DNA of 6,200 nt from an uncultured Eubacteriales bacterium (GTDB taxonomy: Bacteria > Bacillota > Clostridia > Oscillospirales > Acutalibacteraceae). The notes under the pieces were generated by a model. It saw nothing but the letters and a program-made list of their open reading frames with translations. It ran no database searches and was not told the DNA's origin. A program made the translations under genes and the position numbers. Location: contig ONWP01000075.1 in assembly GCA_900321595.1 (NCBI GenBank), forward strand, positions 1-6,200, written 5' to 3'. Position 1 is the stretch's first letter. Each line of letters starts with the position of its first letter. Shown here piece after piece: positions 1 through 5,969 of the stretch.

Positions 1-862
1 CGGCACCGAGTATCCCGCGGACGTCGTCGGCTACGATACCCGCACGGATATCGGCGTTCTGCAGATCGAAGCGAAGGATCTGCCCAGCGCCGAATTCGCC
101 TCCAGCGCGAGCCTGACCGTCGGGCAGACGGTCTACGCCATCGGCAACCCCGGCGGCAGCGAATTCTTCGGCTCCTTCACCAAGGGCATGATCAGCGCGA
201 TCTCGCGTCCCATCGGCTCCTCCTCCACCGGCTATGAGATGGAGTGCATCCAGCATGACGCGGCCATCAACCCCGGCAACTCCGGCGGCGCGCTGGTGGA
301 CGGCAACGGCTGCATCGTCGGCATCAACTCCCAGAAGATCGCCTCCACCGAATATGAGGGCATGGGCTTCGCCGTTCCCTCCGACATGGTCATGGAAGTG
401 TTCAACTCCATCGTGGATAACGGCTACGTCGTCGGCAGAGCGAAGCTGGGCGTGCGCTACACGGTGCCGTCGAGCTATTCGCAGAGCTACGCCATGTACG
501 TGCAGGTCAAGGGTCTGCCCTCCGGCAGCATCGTCATCGCCGAGATCGACCCCGAGAGCAAGCTCAACGACTACGACGTGAAGGTCGGCGACCTGATCAC
601 GCAGGTCAACGGCAAGGATATGACGGCGCCGAGCATGCTGGCCGACATGATCGAGAATATGTCCGTCGGCGACGAGCTGAAGCTGACCATCGTCCACATC
701 AACACGTCCGACTGGAGCCAGACCGAGCAGGAGGTCACCGTCTCGCTCATCGAGGACAAAGGCACGACCCAGGCTGAGACCACGACGCAGTCGAGCAATC
801 CCTTCGACAACTACTCCGGCTCCGACTGGTACGACTTCTTCAGACAGTTCGGCGGCAGATAA
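1..862 (+). CDS. HtrA/DegP-like serine protease with PDZ domain, 5' end missing
   Basis: The gene runs in from before the window; the first full codon is at base 2 and the stop is TAA at 860-862, giving 286 visible residues. Counting from base 2, residue D16 in RTDIGVL is the likely catalytic Asp and S94 in PGNSGGAL (codon 281-283) is the nucleophile. The catalytic His and any N-terminal membrane anchor would lie upstream and cannot be seen. GNPGGSEFFGSFTKG and GFAVPSDM are typical trypsin-fold core segments of this family. A single PDZ domain spans about residues 148-252 (LGVRY, then VKVGDLITQVNGKD). It is followed by a short Thr/Gln/Ser-rich linker and an aromatic, acidic tail ending DWYDFFRQFGGR. 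Known family role: envelope protein quality control, usually membrane-anchored with the protease facing outside in Gram-positives. An ATG at 188 would cut through the protease domain and is not the real start. The family is certain; which paralogue (HtrA, HtrB or YyxA type) is not. Confidence 0.95.
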   Translation, partial: GTEYPADVVGYDTRTDIGVLQIEAKDLPSAEFASSASLTVGQTVYAIGNPGGSEFFGSFTKGMISAISRPIGSSSTGYEMECIQHDAAINPGNSGGALVDGNGCIVGINSQKIASTEYEGMGFAVPSDMVMEVFNSIVDNGYVVGRAKLGVRYTVPSSYSQSYAMYVQVKGLPSGSIVIAEIDPESKLNDYDVKVGDLITQVNGKDMTAPSMLADMIENMSVGDELKLTIVHINTSDWSQTEQEVTVSLIEDKGTTQAETTTQSSNPFDNYSGSDWYDFFRQFGGR

Positions 863-875
863 GCCAAACGGTTCG

Positions 876-910
876 ACGCATCCCGGTTGCTTCCGGGGTG
901 CGTTTTTCTT
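876..910 (+). terminator. Rho-independent terminator of the htrA-like gene
   Basis: An 11-bp stem pairs 876-886 (ACGCATCCCGG) with 893-903 (CCGGGGTGCGT). It has one T-G wobble (881/898) and a 6-nt loop at 887-892. The T-rich run 903-910 (TTTTTCTT) follows directly. It starts 14 bases after the protease stop codon and separates it from the next promoter. Confidence 0.92.
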
Positions 911-942
911 GCCGGCAATCCGTAAACTTTTCATGGCGGATA

Positions 943-971
943 TTGAAAAATAGAACCGGCTGTGCTATACT
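943..971 (+). promoter_or_regulatory. Sigma-A-type promoter of the Gfo/Idh/MocA gene
   Basis: The -35 box TTGAAA (943-948) and the -10 box TATACT (966-971) are 17 bp apart. TGC at 963-965 gives an extended -10. Transcription should start near 977-979, leaving a leader of about 45 nt. A GAACCGG motif lies inside the spacer at 953-959 and recurs in the dyad downstream. Confidence 0.85.
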
Positions 972-980
972 CACAGGGAA

Positions 981-996
981 AGACCGGAACCGGTCT
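981..996. promoter_or_regulatory. Perfect 7-2-7 inverted repeat at the transcription start, candidate operator
   Basis: AGACCGG (981-987) and CCGGTCT (990-996) are exact reverse complements around AA (988-989). The dyad lies about 10-25 bp downstream of the -10 box, so a bound protein would block initiation or early elongation. There is no T run after it, so it is not a terminator. A further copy of the central GAACCGG (987-993) occurs at 953-959 between -35 and -10. A repressor site is an inference; no regulator gene is visible in the window. A leader hairpin is possible, but the 2-nt gap means inner pairs would have to open. Confidence 0.55.
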
Positions 997-1007
997 GATG
1001 GATACAG

Positions 1008-1013
1008 AAAGGA
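1008..1013 (+). promoter_or_regulatory. Ribosome binding site for the Gfo/Idh/MocA gene
   Basis: AAAGGA (1008-1013) lies 9 nt before the ATG at 1023. It supports this start, which gives a 22-residue N-terminal extension before the Rossmann fold. Confidence 0.85.
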
Positions 1014-1022
1014 TTTGACAGT

Positions 1023-2174
1023 ATGGCAGGCATTCTGGACAGATTTAAAGAGACGCTGGAGGAGCTGAACGTCGACTCGACCAGAAAGGTCAAGGTCGGC
1101 ATCATCGGCACCGGCTGGATCGCCGAGGCGCACGCCAACAGCTACAAGCAGTGCCCCGACGTGGAGATCGTCGCGCTGGCGGACATCATCCCCGGCAAGG
1201 CGGCCAAATTCGCGGCGGACAACGGCCTGGAGGGCGTTCGCATCTACGGCAGCGACCGGGAACTGATCGACAATGAGCCGGATATCGACGCGGTGAGCGT
1301 CTGCACCTACAACCGGCAGCACGCGCCCTGCACGATCTACGCGCTCGAGCATGGCGTCAACGTCCTGCTGGAGAAGCCCATGTGCGTTACGCTTGAGGAG
1401 GCTGTTGACATCTGCCGCGCGGAGAAGGCCAGCGGCAAGGTGCTCTCCATCGGTTTCCAGCCCCGTTTCGACGAAAATATGAAGATGGTCAAGCGCATCG
1501 TTGAGAGCGGCGAGCTCGGCGACGTGTACTACATCCAGACCGGCGGCGGCCGCAGAAGCGGCATCCCCACCCCCTACGGCACGTCCTTCATCGAGGATAA
1601 GACCGCGGGCATCGGCGCGCTGGCGGATATCGGCTGCTACTCGCTGGACATGGTGCTCAACGCGGTCGGCTATCCGAAGCCCCTGACCGTCACCGGCATC
1701 ACCACCGATTTCTTCGGCAAGCGTCCCGAGACGTATCCGGGTCATCCGGAGTACGCGGAGAAGTTCTCCGTAGACGATTTCGCGGCGGCGTTCATCCGTC
1801 TCGAGGGCGGCATCACGCTGGACTTCCGGATCAGCTGGGCCATGAATCTGGACACCCCCGGCGACACGATCATCCTCGGCACCAAGGCCGGTATGCGCAT
1901 CCCCTCCACGGAGTGCTGGAACGGCTCCATCGGCGGCCCGCTGAAGATCTATACGAAGATCGGCGGCGTCGAGGTCGATACCACCGTGCCGGAGCAGGAC
2001 AACCACGGCGACAACTTTGACAAGAAGATCCGCTCCTTTGTGGACGCCGTCAAGACCGGCGGCGCCGCGCCCGTGCCCAGCAGCCAGATCATCTACAACC
2101 AGGCCATCATCGACGGCATCGCCCGTTCCGCCAAGCTCGGACGCGAGGTCACCATCGAGATCCCGGAGATCTGA
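1023..2174 (+). CDS. Gfo/Idh/MocA-family NAD(P)-dependent oxidoreductase
   Basis: A 383-residue protein, a usual length for the family. After a charged N-terminal helix (1-22) comes the dinucleotide-binding Rossmann fold, with VGIIGTGWIAEAH at about 25-37. The family signature EKP lies at 117-119, with K118 the conserved catalytic lysine. The C-terminal alpha/beta domain begins near 140. The usual D-x-G-x-H-x-x-D motif reads DIGCYSLD (202-209), so the His position is Tyr206, as in glucose-fructose oxidoreductase and dimeric dihydrodiol dehydrogenase. Family members oxidise or reduce hydroxyls of sugars, inositols and related compounds in the cytoplasm. The substrate cannot be read from the sequence: no transporter, kinase or other sugar gene is adjacent. 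It has its own promoter, a candidate operator (981-996) and a terminator, so it is probably a single regulated unit. The fold and cofactor class are certain; the reaction is not. Confidence 0.95.
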   Translation: MAGILDRFKETLEELNVDSTRKVKVGIIGTGWIAEAHANSYKQCPDVEIVALADIIPGKAAKFAADNGLEGVRIYGSDRELIDNEPDIDAVSVCTYNRQHAPCTIYALEHGVNVLLEKPMCVTLEEAVDICRAEKASGKVLSIGFQPRFDENMKMVKRIVESGELGDVYYIQTGGGRRSGIPTPYGTSFIEDKTAGIGALADIGCYSLDMVLNAVGYPKPLTVTGITTDFFGKRPETYPGHPEYAEKFSVDDFAAAFIRLEGGITLDFRISWAMNLDTPGDTIILGTKAGMRIPSTECWNGSIGGPLKIYTKIGGVEVDTTVPEQDNHGDNFDKKIRSFVDAVKTGGAAPVPSSQIIYNQAIIDGIARSAKLGREVTIEIPEI

Positions 2175-2185
2175 TCGAACAAAAC

Positions 2186-2219
2186 AGGCGGGGAGCAAAA
2201 CGCGCCCCGCTTTTATTTC
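2186..2219 (+). terminator. Hairpin terminator after the oxidoreductase gene
   Basis: GCGGGGAGC (2188-2196) pairs with GCGCCCCGC (2202-2210) around the loop AAAAC, with one A-G mismatch (2194/2204). The T-rich run TTTTATTTC follows (2211-2219). It starts 13 bases after the TGA at 2172-2174. I see no good promoter between it and the flavodoxin start at 2249, so it may be leaky and act as an attenuator between the two genes. Confidence 0.85.
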
Positions 2220-2233
2220 GGTTTTTTCAGCAG

Positions 2234-2240
2234 AAAGGAG
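2234..2240 (+). promoter_or_regulatory. Ribosome binding site of the flavodoxin-like gene
   Basis: AAAGGAG (2234-2240) lies 8 nt before the ATG at 2249. It is close to the consensus for binding 16S rRNA and fixes the start. Confidence 0.9.
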
Positions 2241-2248
2241 CGCTTTTT

Positions 2249-2713
2249 ATGTCAAAAACACTTGTCGCCTACTTTTCCTGCAGCGGCGTGACGGCCGCGG
2301 CCGCGAAAAAGCTGGCCGCGGCGGCGGACGCGGATCTGTTTGAGATCCGTCCGGCGCAGGCCTACACCGAAGCCGATGTGAACTGGCGCAATCCGCTGTC
2401 GCGCTGCAACCGGGAGAAGCTCAAGGGGACAAAGCCCGCGCTGGCGGAGCCTGTGCCGGATCTGACCGGCTATGACGCGGTGTACGTCTGCTATCCCGTC
2501 TGGTACTATACGGTGCCGCTGATCATCCATTCCTTCCTGTCGGGCGGCGATTTTACCGGCAAGCGCGTCGTGCTGTTCCTGACCAGCGGCGGCAGCTCCT
2601 TCGGCAAAGCCGTCGGACACGTTCAGAAGACCGTTCCCGGCGCCGTCGTCGAGGAAGGCTGCTCTCTCAACGGCGACGCGGACGCGGCGATCCGGGCGTA
2701 TCTCGGAAAATAA
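2249..2713 (+). CDS. Flavodoxin-like FMN-binding protein
   Basis: A 154-residue single-domain protein with no signal peptide or membrane segment. The N-terminal strand TLVAYFS and the loop SCSGVT (10-15) occupy the position of the flavodoxin FMN-phosphate loop, followed by a helix of unusually many Ala residues (16-27). YDAVYVCYPVWYYTVP (75-90) matches the second flavin-contacting loop, where aromatic residues stack on the ring. VVLFLTSGGSSFGKAV (107-122) matches the third strand and loop. The pattern is that of the short flavodoxin family found in many Clostridia (Flavodoxin_4-like), often annotated as flavodoxin or NAD(P)H-dependent oxidoreductase. The likely role is cytoplasmic electron transfer or small-molecule reduction; the partner is unknown. 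It lies 74 bp after the oxidoreductase gene with a terminator between and no clear promoter, so it may depend on readthrough. The fold is secure; the function is not. Confidence 0.9.
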   Translation: MSKTLVAYFSCSGVTAAAAKKLAAAADADLFEIRPAQAYTEADVNWRNPLSRCNREKLKGTKPALAEPVPDLTGYDAVYVCYPVWYYTVPLIIHSFLSGGDFTGKRVVLFLTSGGSSFGKAVGHVQKTVPGAVVEEGCSLNGDADAAIRAYLGK

Positions 2714-2742
2714 AAGCGGCTTGATGCGGGCTCGGAAATAAT

Positions 2743-2785
2743 AAAACGGCAAATCTGAAAACCGGCTTCAGATTTGTCGTTTTTT
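2743..2785. terminator. Two-way terminator between convergent flavodoxin and mgtE genes
   Basis: A 14-bp stem pairs 2746-2759 with 2767-2780, with one G-T wobble (2749/2777) and a 7-nt loop (2760-2766). AAA (2743-2745) and TTT (2781-2783) can extend it to 17 bp. On the + strand it ends in a T run (2780-2785), 30 bases after the flavodoxin stop. On the - strand it is followed by TTTTAT, so it can also end the mgtE transcript, whose stop codon is at 2821-2823. Confidence 0.9.
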
Positions 2786-2820
2786 ATATGTACAGCAGAA
2801 TGAACAGCTGTCCGCCGCTT

Positions 2821-4233
2821 TTAGAGCGGACTTTCATGCAGGTGCAGCGTCTGAATGAGCAGCAGCCAGCTCATGCCGTAGTAGGTGACGACGGCGACGA
2901 GGTCGTTCATCGTGGTGATCAGCGGGCCGCTGGCGACAGCGGGGTCGATCTTCAGCTTCTTGAACAGCATGGGCACCAGTGTGCCGACTGCGCTGGAGAT
3001 CAGCATGGCGAGCACCAGCGATACGCTGATGCAGCCGGAGACCGCGAAGGAGAAGAGCGGCGCGCGCTTCTGAATGAAGATGATATACAGCCCCACCAGA
3101 ATGAAGGAGATCCCCGCCAGAAGCAGGCCGTTGAAAAGTCCCACGCGCATCTCCTTGACGAGCAGACGCAGCTTCTTGCGGAAGGTGAGCGTCTCGTCCG
3201 TCAGGACGCGGATCGTCACGGCCAGGGACTGGGTGCCCACGTTGCCGGACATATCCAGGATCAGCGACTGGAACGCCATGATGATGGTCAGCTGCCGGAT
3301 GACCTGCTCGAACACGCCGATGACCGTGGAGACCAGCATGCCCAGCGCCAGCAGGATAAACAGCCAAGGCAGACGCTTGCGCATGCTCTGAAAGAGCGTT
3401 TCTTTCAGATCGGTCTCGGCGCTGAGGCCGCCCAGCATGGCGTAGTCCTCGCTCAGGGACGCGTCCACGACCTCCAGAACGCTCTGCGTCGTGATCACGC
3501 CCACGGGCGCGCCCGCGCCGTCCAGAACGGGCAGGACGCTCTCGGCGTAGTCCTTGATCTTGTCGATGCACGCGTCGATGGATTCCGCCGCGTAAACGTA
3601 GGGGAACGAGGTCATCACGAGGTCGGAGACGGTGTGCTCCTCCGCGGAGATCAGCAGCTCGCGCAGACTGACGGCGCCGCAAAATGTGCCGTGGGCGTCC
3701 GAGACGAAGAGCGTGGAGAGGTTGTCCACATCCGGCGCCTGCTCCGCGAGGGCCTCCAGCGCGTCGTGCAGCGTCATGCTTTCCTGCAGCAGGATGAAAT
3801 TCGTCGTCATGCGGCTGCCGATCTGATCCTCGTCGAAGGAGGCGATGAGCCGCAGATCGCGCTGCGTCTCGTCGTCCAGCGCGGCGATGATGCCCAGACG
3901 CCGCTCCTTCGGCACGTGCCGGAGCGCCTGCATCGCGGTGTCGGTCTCCAGCGCTTCGACGACCCGCGCCGCCTTTTTGACCGGCATGACGGCCAGATAC
4001 GCCGCGGCCTGCTCCGGCTCCGGGAACTCCATCAGCTCGGCCAGCAGGTCCGGCGTACAGACGCGGAACAGTTCGATCTTTTCATTGTCGGACAGCTCCA
4101 GCACGGCTTTCGCCAGATCGCTGCCGTGGAAGTCTGAAAGCTTGTAGGTCTTGACGGCGGGGGAGTCGTGTCCCCGGATCACCGACAGGATCTCCGGCGA
4201 ACGATCCTGCGTCTGAACAGCCAATTCCGCCAT
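2821..4233 (-). CDS. mgtE: MgtE-family magnesium transporter
   Basis: A 470-residue protein, close to the usual MgtE length, with the full domain order. The N-terminal helical MgtE_N domain spans about 30-135. Two CBS domains follow at about 137-200 (IGSRMTTNFI) and 201-260 (VSDLVMTSFPYVYA). About five membrane segments lie at roughly 288-310, 312-335, 363-388, 392-422 and 437-462. Family hallmarks are GNVGTQ (330-335) and DPAVASGP (430-437), followed by ND (443-444), probably including the pore Asp that binds magnesium. Known role: a Mg2+-selective channel in the cytoplasmic membrane whose N and CBS domains bind Mg2+ and close the pore when the ion is abundant. The start ATG (4231-4233) is set by the ribosome binding site AAGGAAG (4241-4247, minus strand) 7 nt upstream. 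The promoter lies so near that the leader is only about 20 nt. No neighbour has an evident link to magnesium. Confidence 0.96.
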   Translation of the reverse strand: MAELAVQTQDRSPEILSVIRGHDSPAVKTYKLSDFHGSDLAKAVLELSDNEKIELFRVCTPDLLAELMEFPEPEQAAAYLAVMPVKKAARVVEALETDTAMQALRHVPKERRLGIIAALDDETQRDLRLIASFDEDQIGSRMTTNFILLQESMTLHDALEALAEQAPDVDNLSTLFVSDAHGTFCGAVSLRELLISAEEHTVSDLVMTSFPYVYAAESIDACIDKIKDYAESVLPVLDGAGAPVGVITTQSVLEVVDASLSEDYAMLGGLSAETDLKETLFQSMRKRLPWLFILLALGMLVSTVIGVFEQVIRQLTIIMAFQSLILDMSGNVGTQSLAVTIRVLTDETLTFRKKLRLLVKEMRVGLFNGLLLAGISFILVGLYIIFIQKRAPLFSFAVSGCISVSLVLAMLISSAVGTLVPMLFKKLKIDPAVASGPLITTMNDLVAVVTYYGMSWLLLIQTLHLHESPL

Positions 4234-4240
4234 GCGATCA

Positions 4241-4247
4241 CTTCCTT
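4241..4247 (-). promoter_or_regulatory. Ribosome binding site of mgtE
   Basis: On the minus strand AAGGAAG (4247-4241) lies 7 nt before the ATG at 4233. It supports this start. Confidence 0.85.
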
Positions 4248-4261
4248 AATCTCTTTTTTTC

Positions 4262-4290
4262 AGTATACCACACGACAGTTGTATCGTCAA
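4262..4290 (-). promoter_or_regulatory. Sigma-A-type promoter of mgtE, with a dyad in the spacer
   Basis: On the minus strand the -35 box is TTGACG (4290-4285) and the -10 box is TATACT (4267-4262), 17 bp apart. TGG directly before the -10 box gives an extended -10. The start of transcription should be near 4255, about 22 nt before the ATG. The spacer holds an imperfect inverted repeat, on the + strand ACGACA (4272-4277) and TATCGT (4282-4287), with 5 of 6 positions matching, which could be a protein-binding site. Confidence 0.85.
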
Positions 4291-4303
4291 TCATCAAATG
4301 TCG

Positions 4304-4335
4304 AAAAAAGCGCCGTTCCCGGGCGGGTTCGGCGC
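4304..4335 (-). terminator. Terminator of the PHP-domain gene
   Basis: Read on the minus strand, GCGCCG (4335-4330) pairs with CGGCGC (4315-4310). A small AA/AA internal loop and a CCC/GGG upper stem (4327-4325 with 4320-4318) lie above it. A run of six T follows (4309-4304). It begins about 20 bases after the PHP stop codon and only about 14 bp before the mgtE -35 box, so it insulates mgtE from PHP transcription. Confidence 0.82.
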
Positions 4336-4355
4336 GCGGCGATACGGAAGCGGGA

Positions 4356-5759
4356 TCAGAAGTCGAAATACTTTTTCCGGCAGGCGTCAACGCGGCCGCA
4401 GATCGCGTCAAGCAGGCGCTTTGCCTCGGCGCGTTCTTCTGCGGTGCCGGTCACGTACTGCTTCATCAGACGGCCGTCCTCGTAGCACAGCTCGTCGTGG
4501 ATGGGGAAGTAGTGCTCAAGAAGGAAGCAGGCGTAGCGGATGAAGCGCTCCTGTCCGACCAGACGGTACTCCTTGCTGATGGTGTCCACGGCGACGGAAT
4601 AGAAATCCTTGACGGACGCGATCAGCGCCTTGCGCTCGTTCGCGGGAGAAAAGACGATGGTCGCGCAGATGAACGCGTTGCGGTTGCTCTCATAGGAGGA
4701 GTGGCTGTCGGTGCTGCCCACGACCGGCAGGCGGTTGCCCTTTGCCCACTGGGTGTAGTAGCGCGCCGTCTGATAGCCGTTGTGATTGTAGTAATTCTCG
4801 CCGCCGAGCACCTCGAAGGCGTCGCAGACGTGCGCGGAAAAGATCCAGTCCGTGAAGGCCTCCGCCACGTTGTTGACGTTCGGCCGCCAGTTCGGGTGCG
4901 GGAAGATGCCGAGGCCGCCGCCGGCGCGGATGTGGTCGAAGACCCATTTGCAGACGGCCGCGGGGTAGCGGTCCACGCCGTCGGGCACGTCGATCTCCTC
5001 CGCCAGCCGGCACATTTTCTCGTAGAATTCCTCTTTCGTCATGGTGTCCGGCACGTTGTCCGTCCGGATCGCGCGGTACTGCAGACCGTCGCCGACCTCG
5101 TCGAGCTGGGGGCCCTCCACCAGCGCGTTGACGCTGTACTCGCTGCCGAAATTGACGATGTGGCAGGCGTTGCCCTTGTCGTGCACCCACGGCATATGCA
5201 CCTCTTCGCCGGGGACGATGGTCAGCTCCGTGGCGACGTCCCTGTACGCGTCGATGGCCTCCAGCGACGGGTAGTAGCGGTTGTGATCGCTGACGACCAT
5301 GAAGTCGTAGCCGTACTTTCTGTAGTTGGCGCAGACCACGGCCGGATCCTGATTGCCGTCGGAACGGGTCGTATGCATGTGCAGGTCGCCGATGAGGGGC
5401 CAGCGGCCGGCCAGATCCTCCTCCACGCAGTAGACGGAGAACTGGATCAGCTTGTCCCGTCCGCCGGGCTCCTTGAGAATGCGCAGGAAGTACTCGCCCT
5501 CCTTGTCGAAGGTGTGGTGAAGCGTCACACAGCCGTCCGCGTCGGCGCGGACGCGGATCGCGCGGAAATCGGCCTGCAGCGGGAAGTCCTCCGGCTCGCC
5601 GCCGTCGATGTAGCAGACGACCAGCTCATAGTCTGTGTCCGGCCGGATCACGACGCGGCCGCCGGTGGGGCGGATCCGGATGACTGCCGGCTTGTCCTTG
5701 ACCAGCACCTTCGGGAAAACGTCGAAATTGTTGAGGATGTCGCTCTTGGGATATGCCAT
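4356..5759 (-). CDS. PHP-domain metallohydrolase, CehA/McbA type
   Basis: The start is the ATG at 5757-5759, with AAGAGG 8 nt upstream and a promoter beyond it; this gives 467 residues. The open frame continues upstream to 6179, but that part overlaps the enolase promoter and start in antisense and is not credible. Residues 1-120 look like a beta-rich domain with no catalytic motif. The PHP domain begins at DLHMHTTRSDG (125-135), supplying H127 and H129. It continues with SDHNRY (D158, H159), PGEEVHMP (E185/E186, H188), H200, GIFPHPNW (H288) and GSTDSHSSY (D351, H353). These are the usual ligands of a two- or three-metal phosphoesterase centre, so the enzyme should be active. The C-terminal 380-467 is charged and helical. 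No signal peptide is seen, so it is probably cytoplasmic. Relatives hydrolyse phosphoesters or carbamate-type substrates, but here the substrate is unknown. It is a single gene, divergent from enolase. Confidence 0.9.
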   Translation of the reverse strand: MAYPKSDILNNFDVFPKVLVKDKPAVIRIRPTGGRVVIRPDTDYELVVCYIDGGEPEDFPLQADFRAIRVRADADGCVTLHHTFDKEGEYFLRILKEPGGRDKLIQFSVYCVEEDLAGRWPLIGDLHMHTTRSDGNQDPAVVCANYRKYGYDFMVVSDHNRYYPSLEAIDAYRDVATELTIVPGEEVHMPWVHDKGNACHIVNFGSEYSVNALVEGPQLDEVGDGLQYRAIRTDNVPDTMTKEEFYEKMCRLAEEIDVPDGVDRYPAAVCKWVFDHIRAGGGLGIFPHPNWRPNVNNVAEAFTDWIFSAHVCDAFEVLGGENYYNHNGYQTARYYTQWAKGNRLPVVGSTDSHSSYESNRNAFICATIVFSPANERKALIASVKDFYSVAVDTISKEYRLVGQERFIRYACFLLEHYFPIHDELCYEDGRLMKQYVTGTAEERAEAKRLLDAICGRVDACRKKYFDF

Positions 5760-5767
5760 GGTAGAGA

Positions 5768-5773
5768 CCTCTT
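5768..5773 (-). promoter_or_regulatory. Ribosome binding site fixing the PHP gene start
   Basis: AAGAGG on the minus strand (5773-5768) lies 8 nt before the ATG at 5759. It decides against the much longer upstream open frame. Confidence 0.8.
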
Positions 5774-5792
5774 TTCCTTGATTTCGGTATCC

Positions 5793-5821
5793 ATTATATA
5801 TAGTTTCGCCGCGCGTTGCAA
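5793..5821 (-). promoter_or_regulatory. Sigma-A-type promoter of the PHP-domain gene
   Basis: On the minus strand the -10 box is a perfect TATAAT (5798-5793). The -35 box TTGCAA (5821-5816) matches TTGACA at 4 of 6 positions, 17 bp away. The leader would be about 25-28 nt. Confidence 0.75.
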
Positions 5822-5929
5822 GCGTTCCGGCAAAAAAACGCAGATCCGCCGCAAAGCGCCGTGCGCGCATTTGTTGACAAAGAACGAAACCCATCCTTCG
5901 CGCGTCGGAAAAATCGGCGAAGGTTTCTA
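5822..5929. other. Intergenic region between divergent PHP and eno promoters, with an inverted repeat
   Basis: About 110 bp with no gene. CCTTCGC (5895-5901) and GCGAAGG (5917-5923) form a perfect 7-bp inverted repeat with a 15-nt spacer, ending 6 bp before the eno -35 box. An isolated TTGACA at 5874-5879 has no matching -10 box. The repeat might be an upstream regulatory site for eno. No T run follows it on either strand, so it is not a terminator. Confidence 0.4.
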
Positions 5930-5957
5930 TTGACATCGCCCCATAATGTGCTATAAT
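5930..5957 (+). promoter_or_regulatory. Strong sigma-A-type promoter of enolase
   Basis: Both boxes are perfect: TTGACA (5930-5935) and TATAAT (5952-5957), 16 bp apart. TGC at 5949-5951 gives an extended -10. Such a strong promoter fits a highly expressed glycolytic gene. The start is near 5964, giving a leader of about 80 nt. Confidence 0.93.
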
Positions 5958-5969
5958 TTTTACGGTTAG

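Noticed and set aside
2017..2045. TTGACA at 2017-2022 inside the oxidoreductase gene as a promoter for the flavodoxin gene
   Set aside because: No -10 box lies at a suitable distance, and the bases simply encode Phe-Asp-Lys in the protein.
840..2198. 452-codon open frame antisense to the oxidoreductase gene
   Set aside because: It is in codon-aligned register with the real gene and exists because TTA, CTA and TCA codons are avoided in GC-rich coding DNA. Its product is low-complexity, with many Asp, Ala, Arg, Val and Gly, and it has no family motif.
2792..2811. ACAGC/GCTGT repeat and the ACAGCTGT palindrome after the mgtE stop
   Set aside because: These are short arms of a size expected by chance, with no adjoining T run on the mgtE strand and no link to a promoter.
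2788..4137. 449-codon open frame antisense to mgtE
   Set aside because: It has the same aligned register and cause. The product is rich in Gln, His, Arg and Asp with no recognisable domain, whereas the opposite strand encodes a clear MgtE.
5874..5902. TTGACA at 5874-5879 as a second eno promoter
   Set aside because: The sequence 16-18 bp downstream is GC-rich (TTCGCG) and does not resemble a -10 box.
4497..5933. 478-codon open frame antisense to the PHP gene
   Set aside because: It is codon-aligned with the PHP gene and is a by-product of its codon bias. The PHP strand carries all conserved metal-binding motifs.
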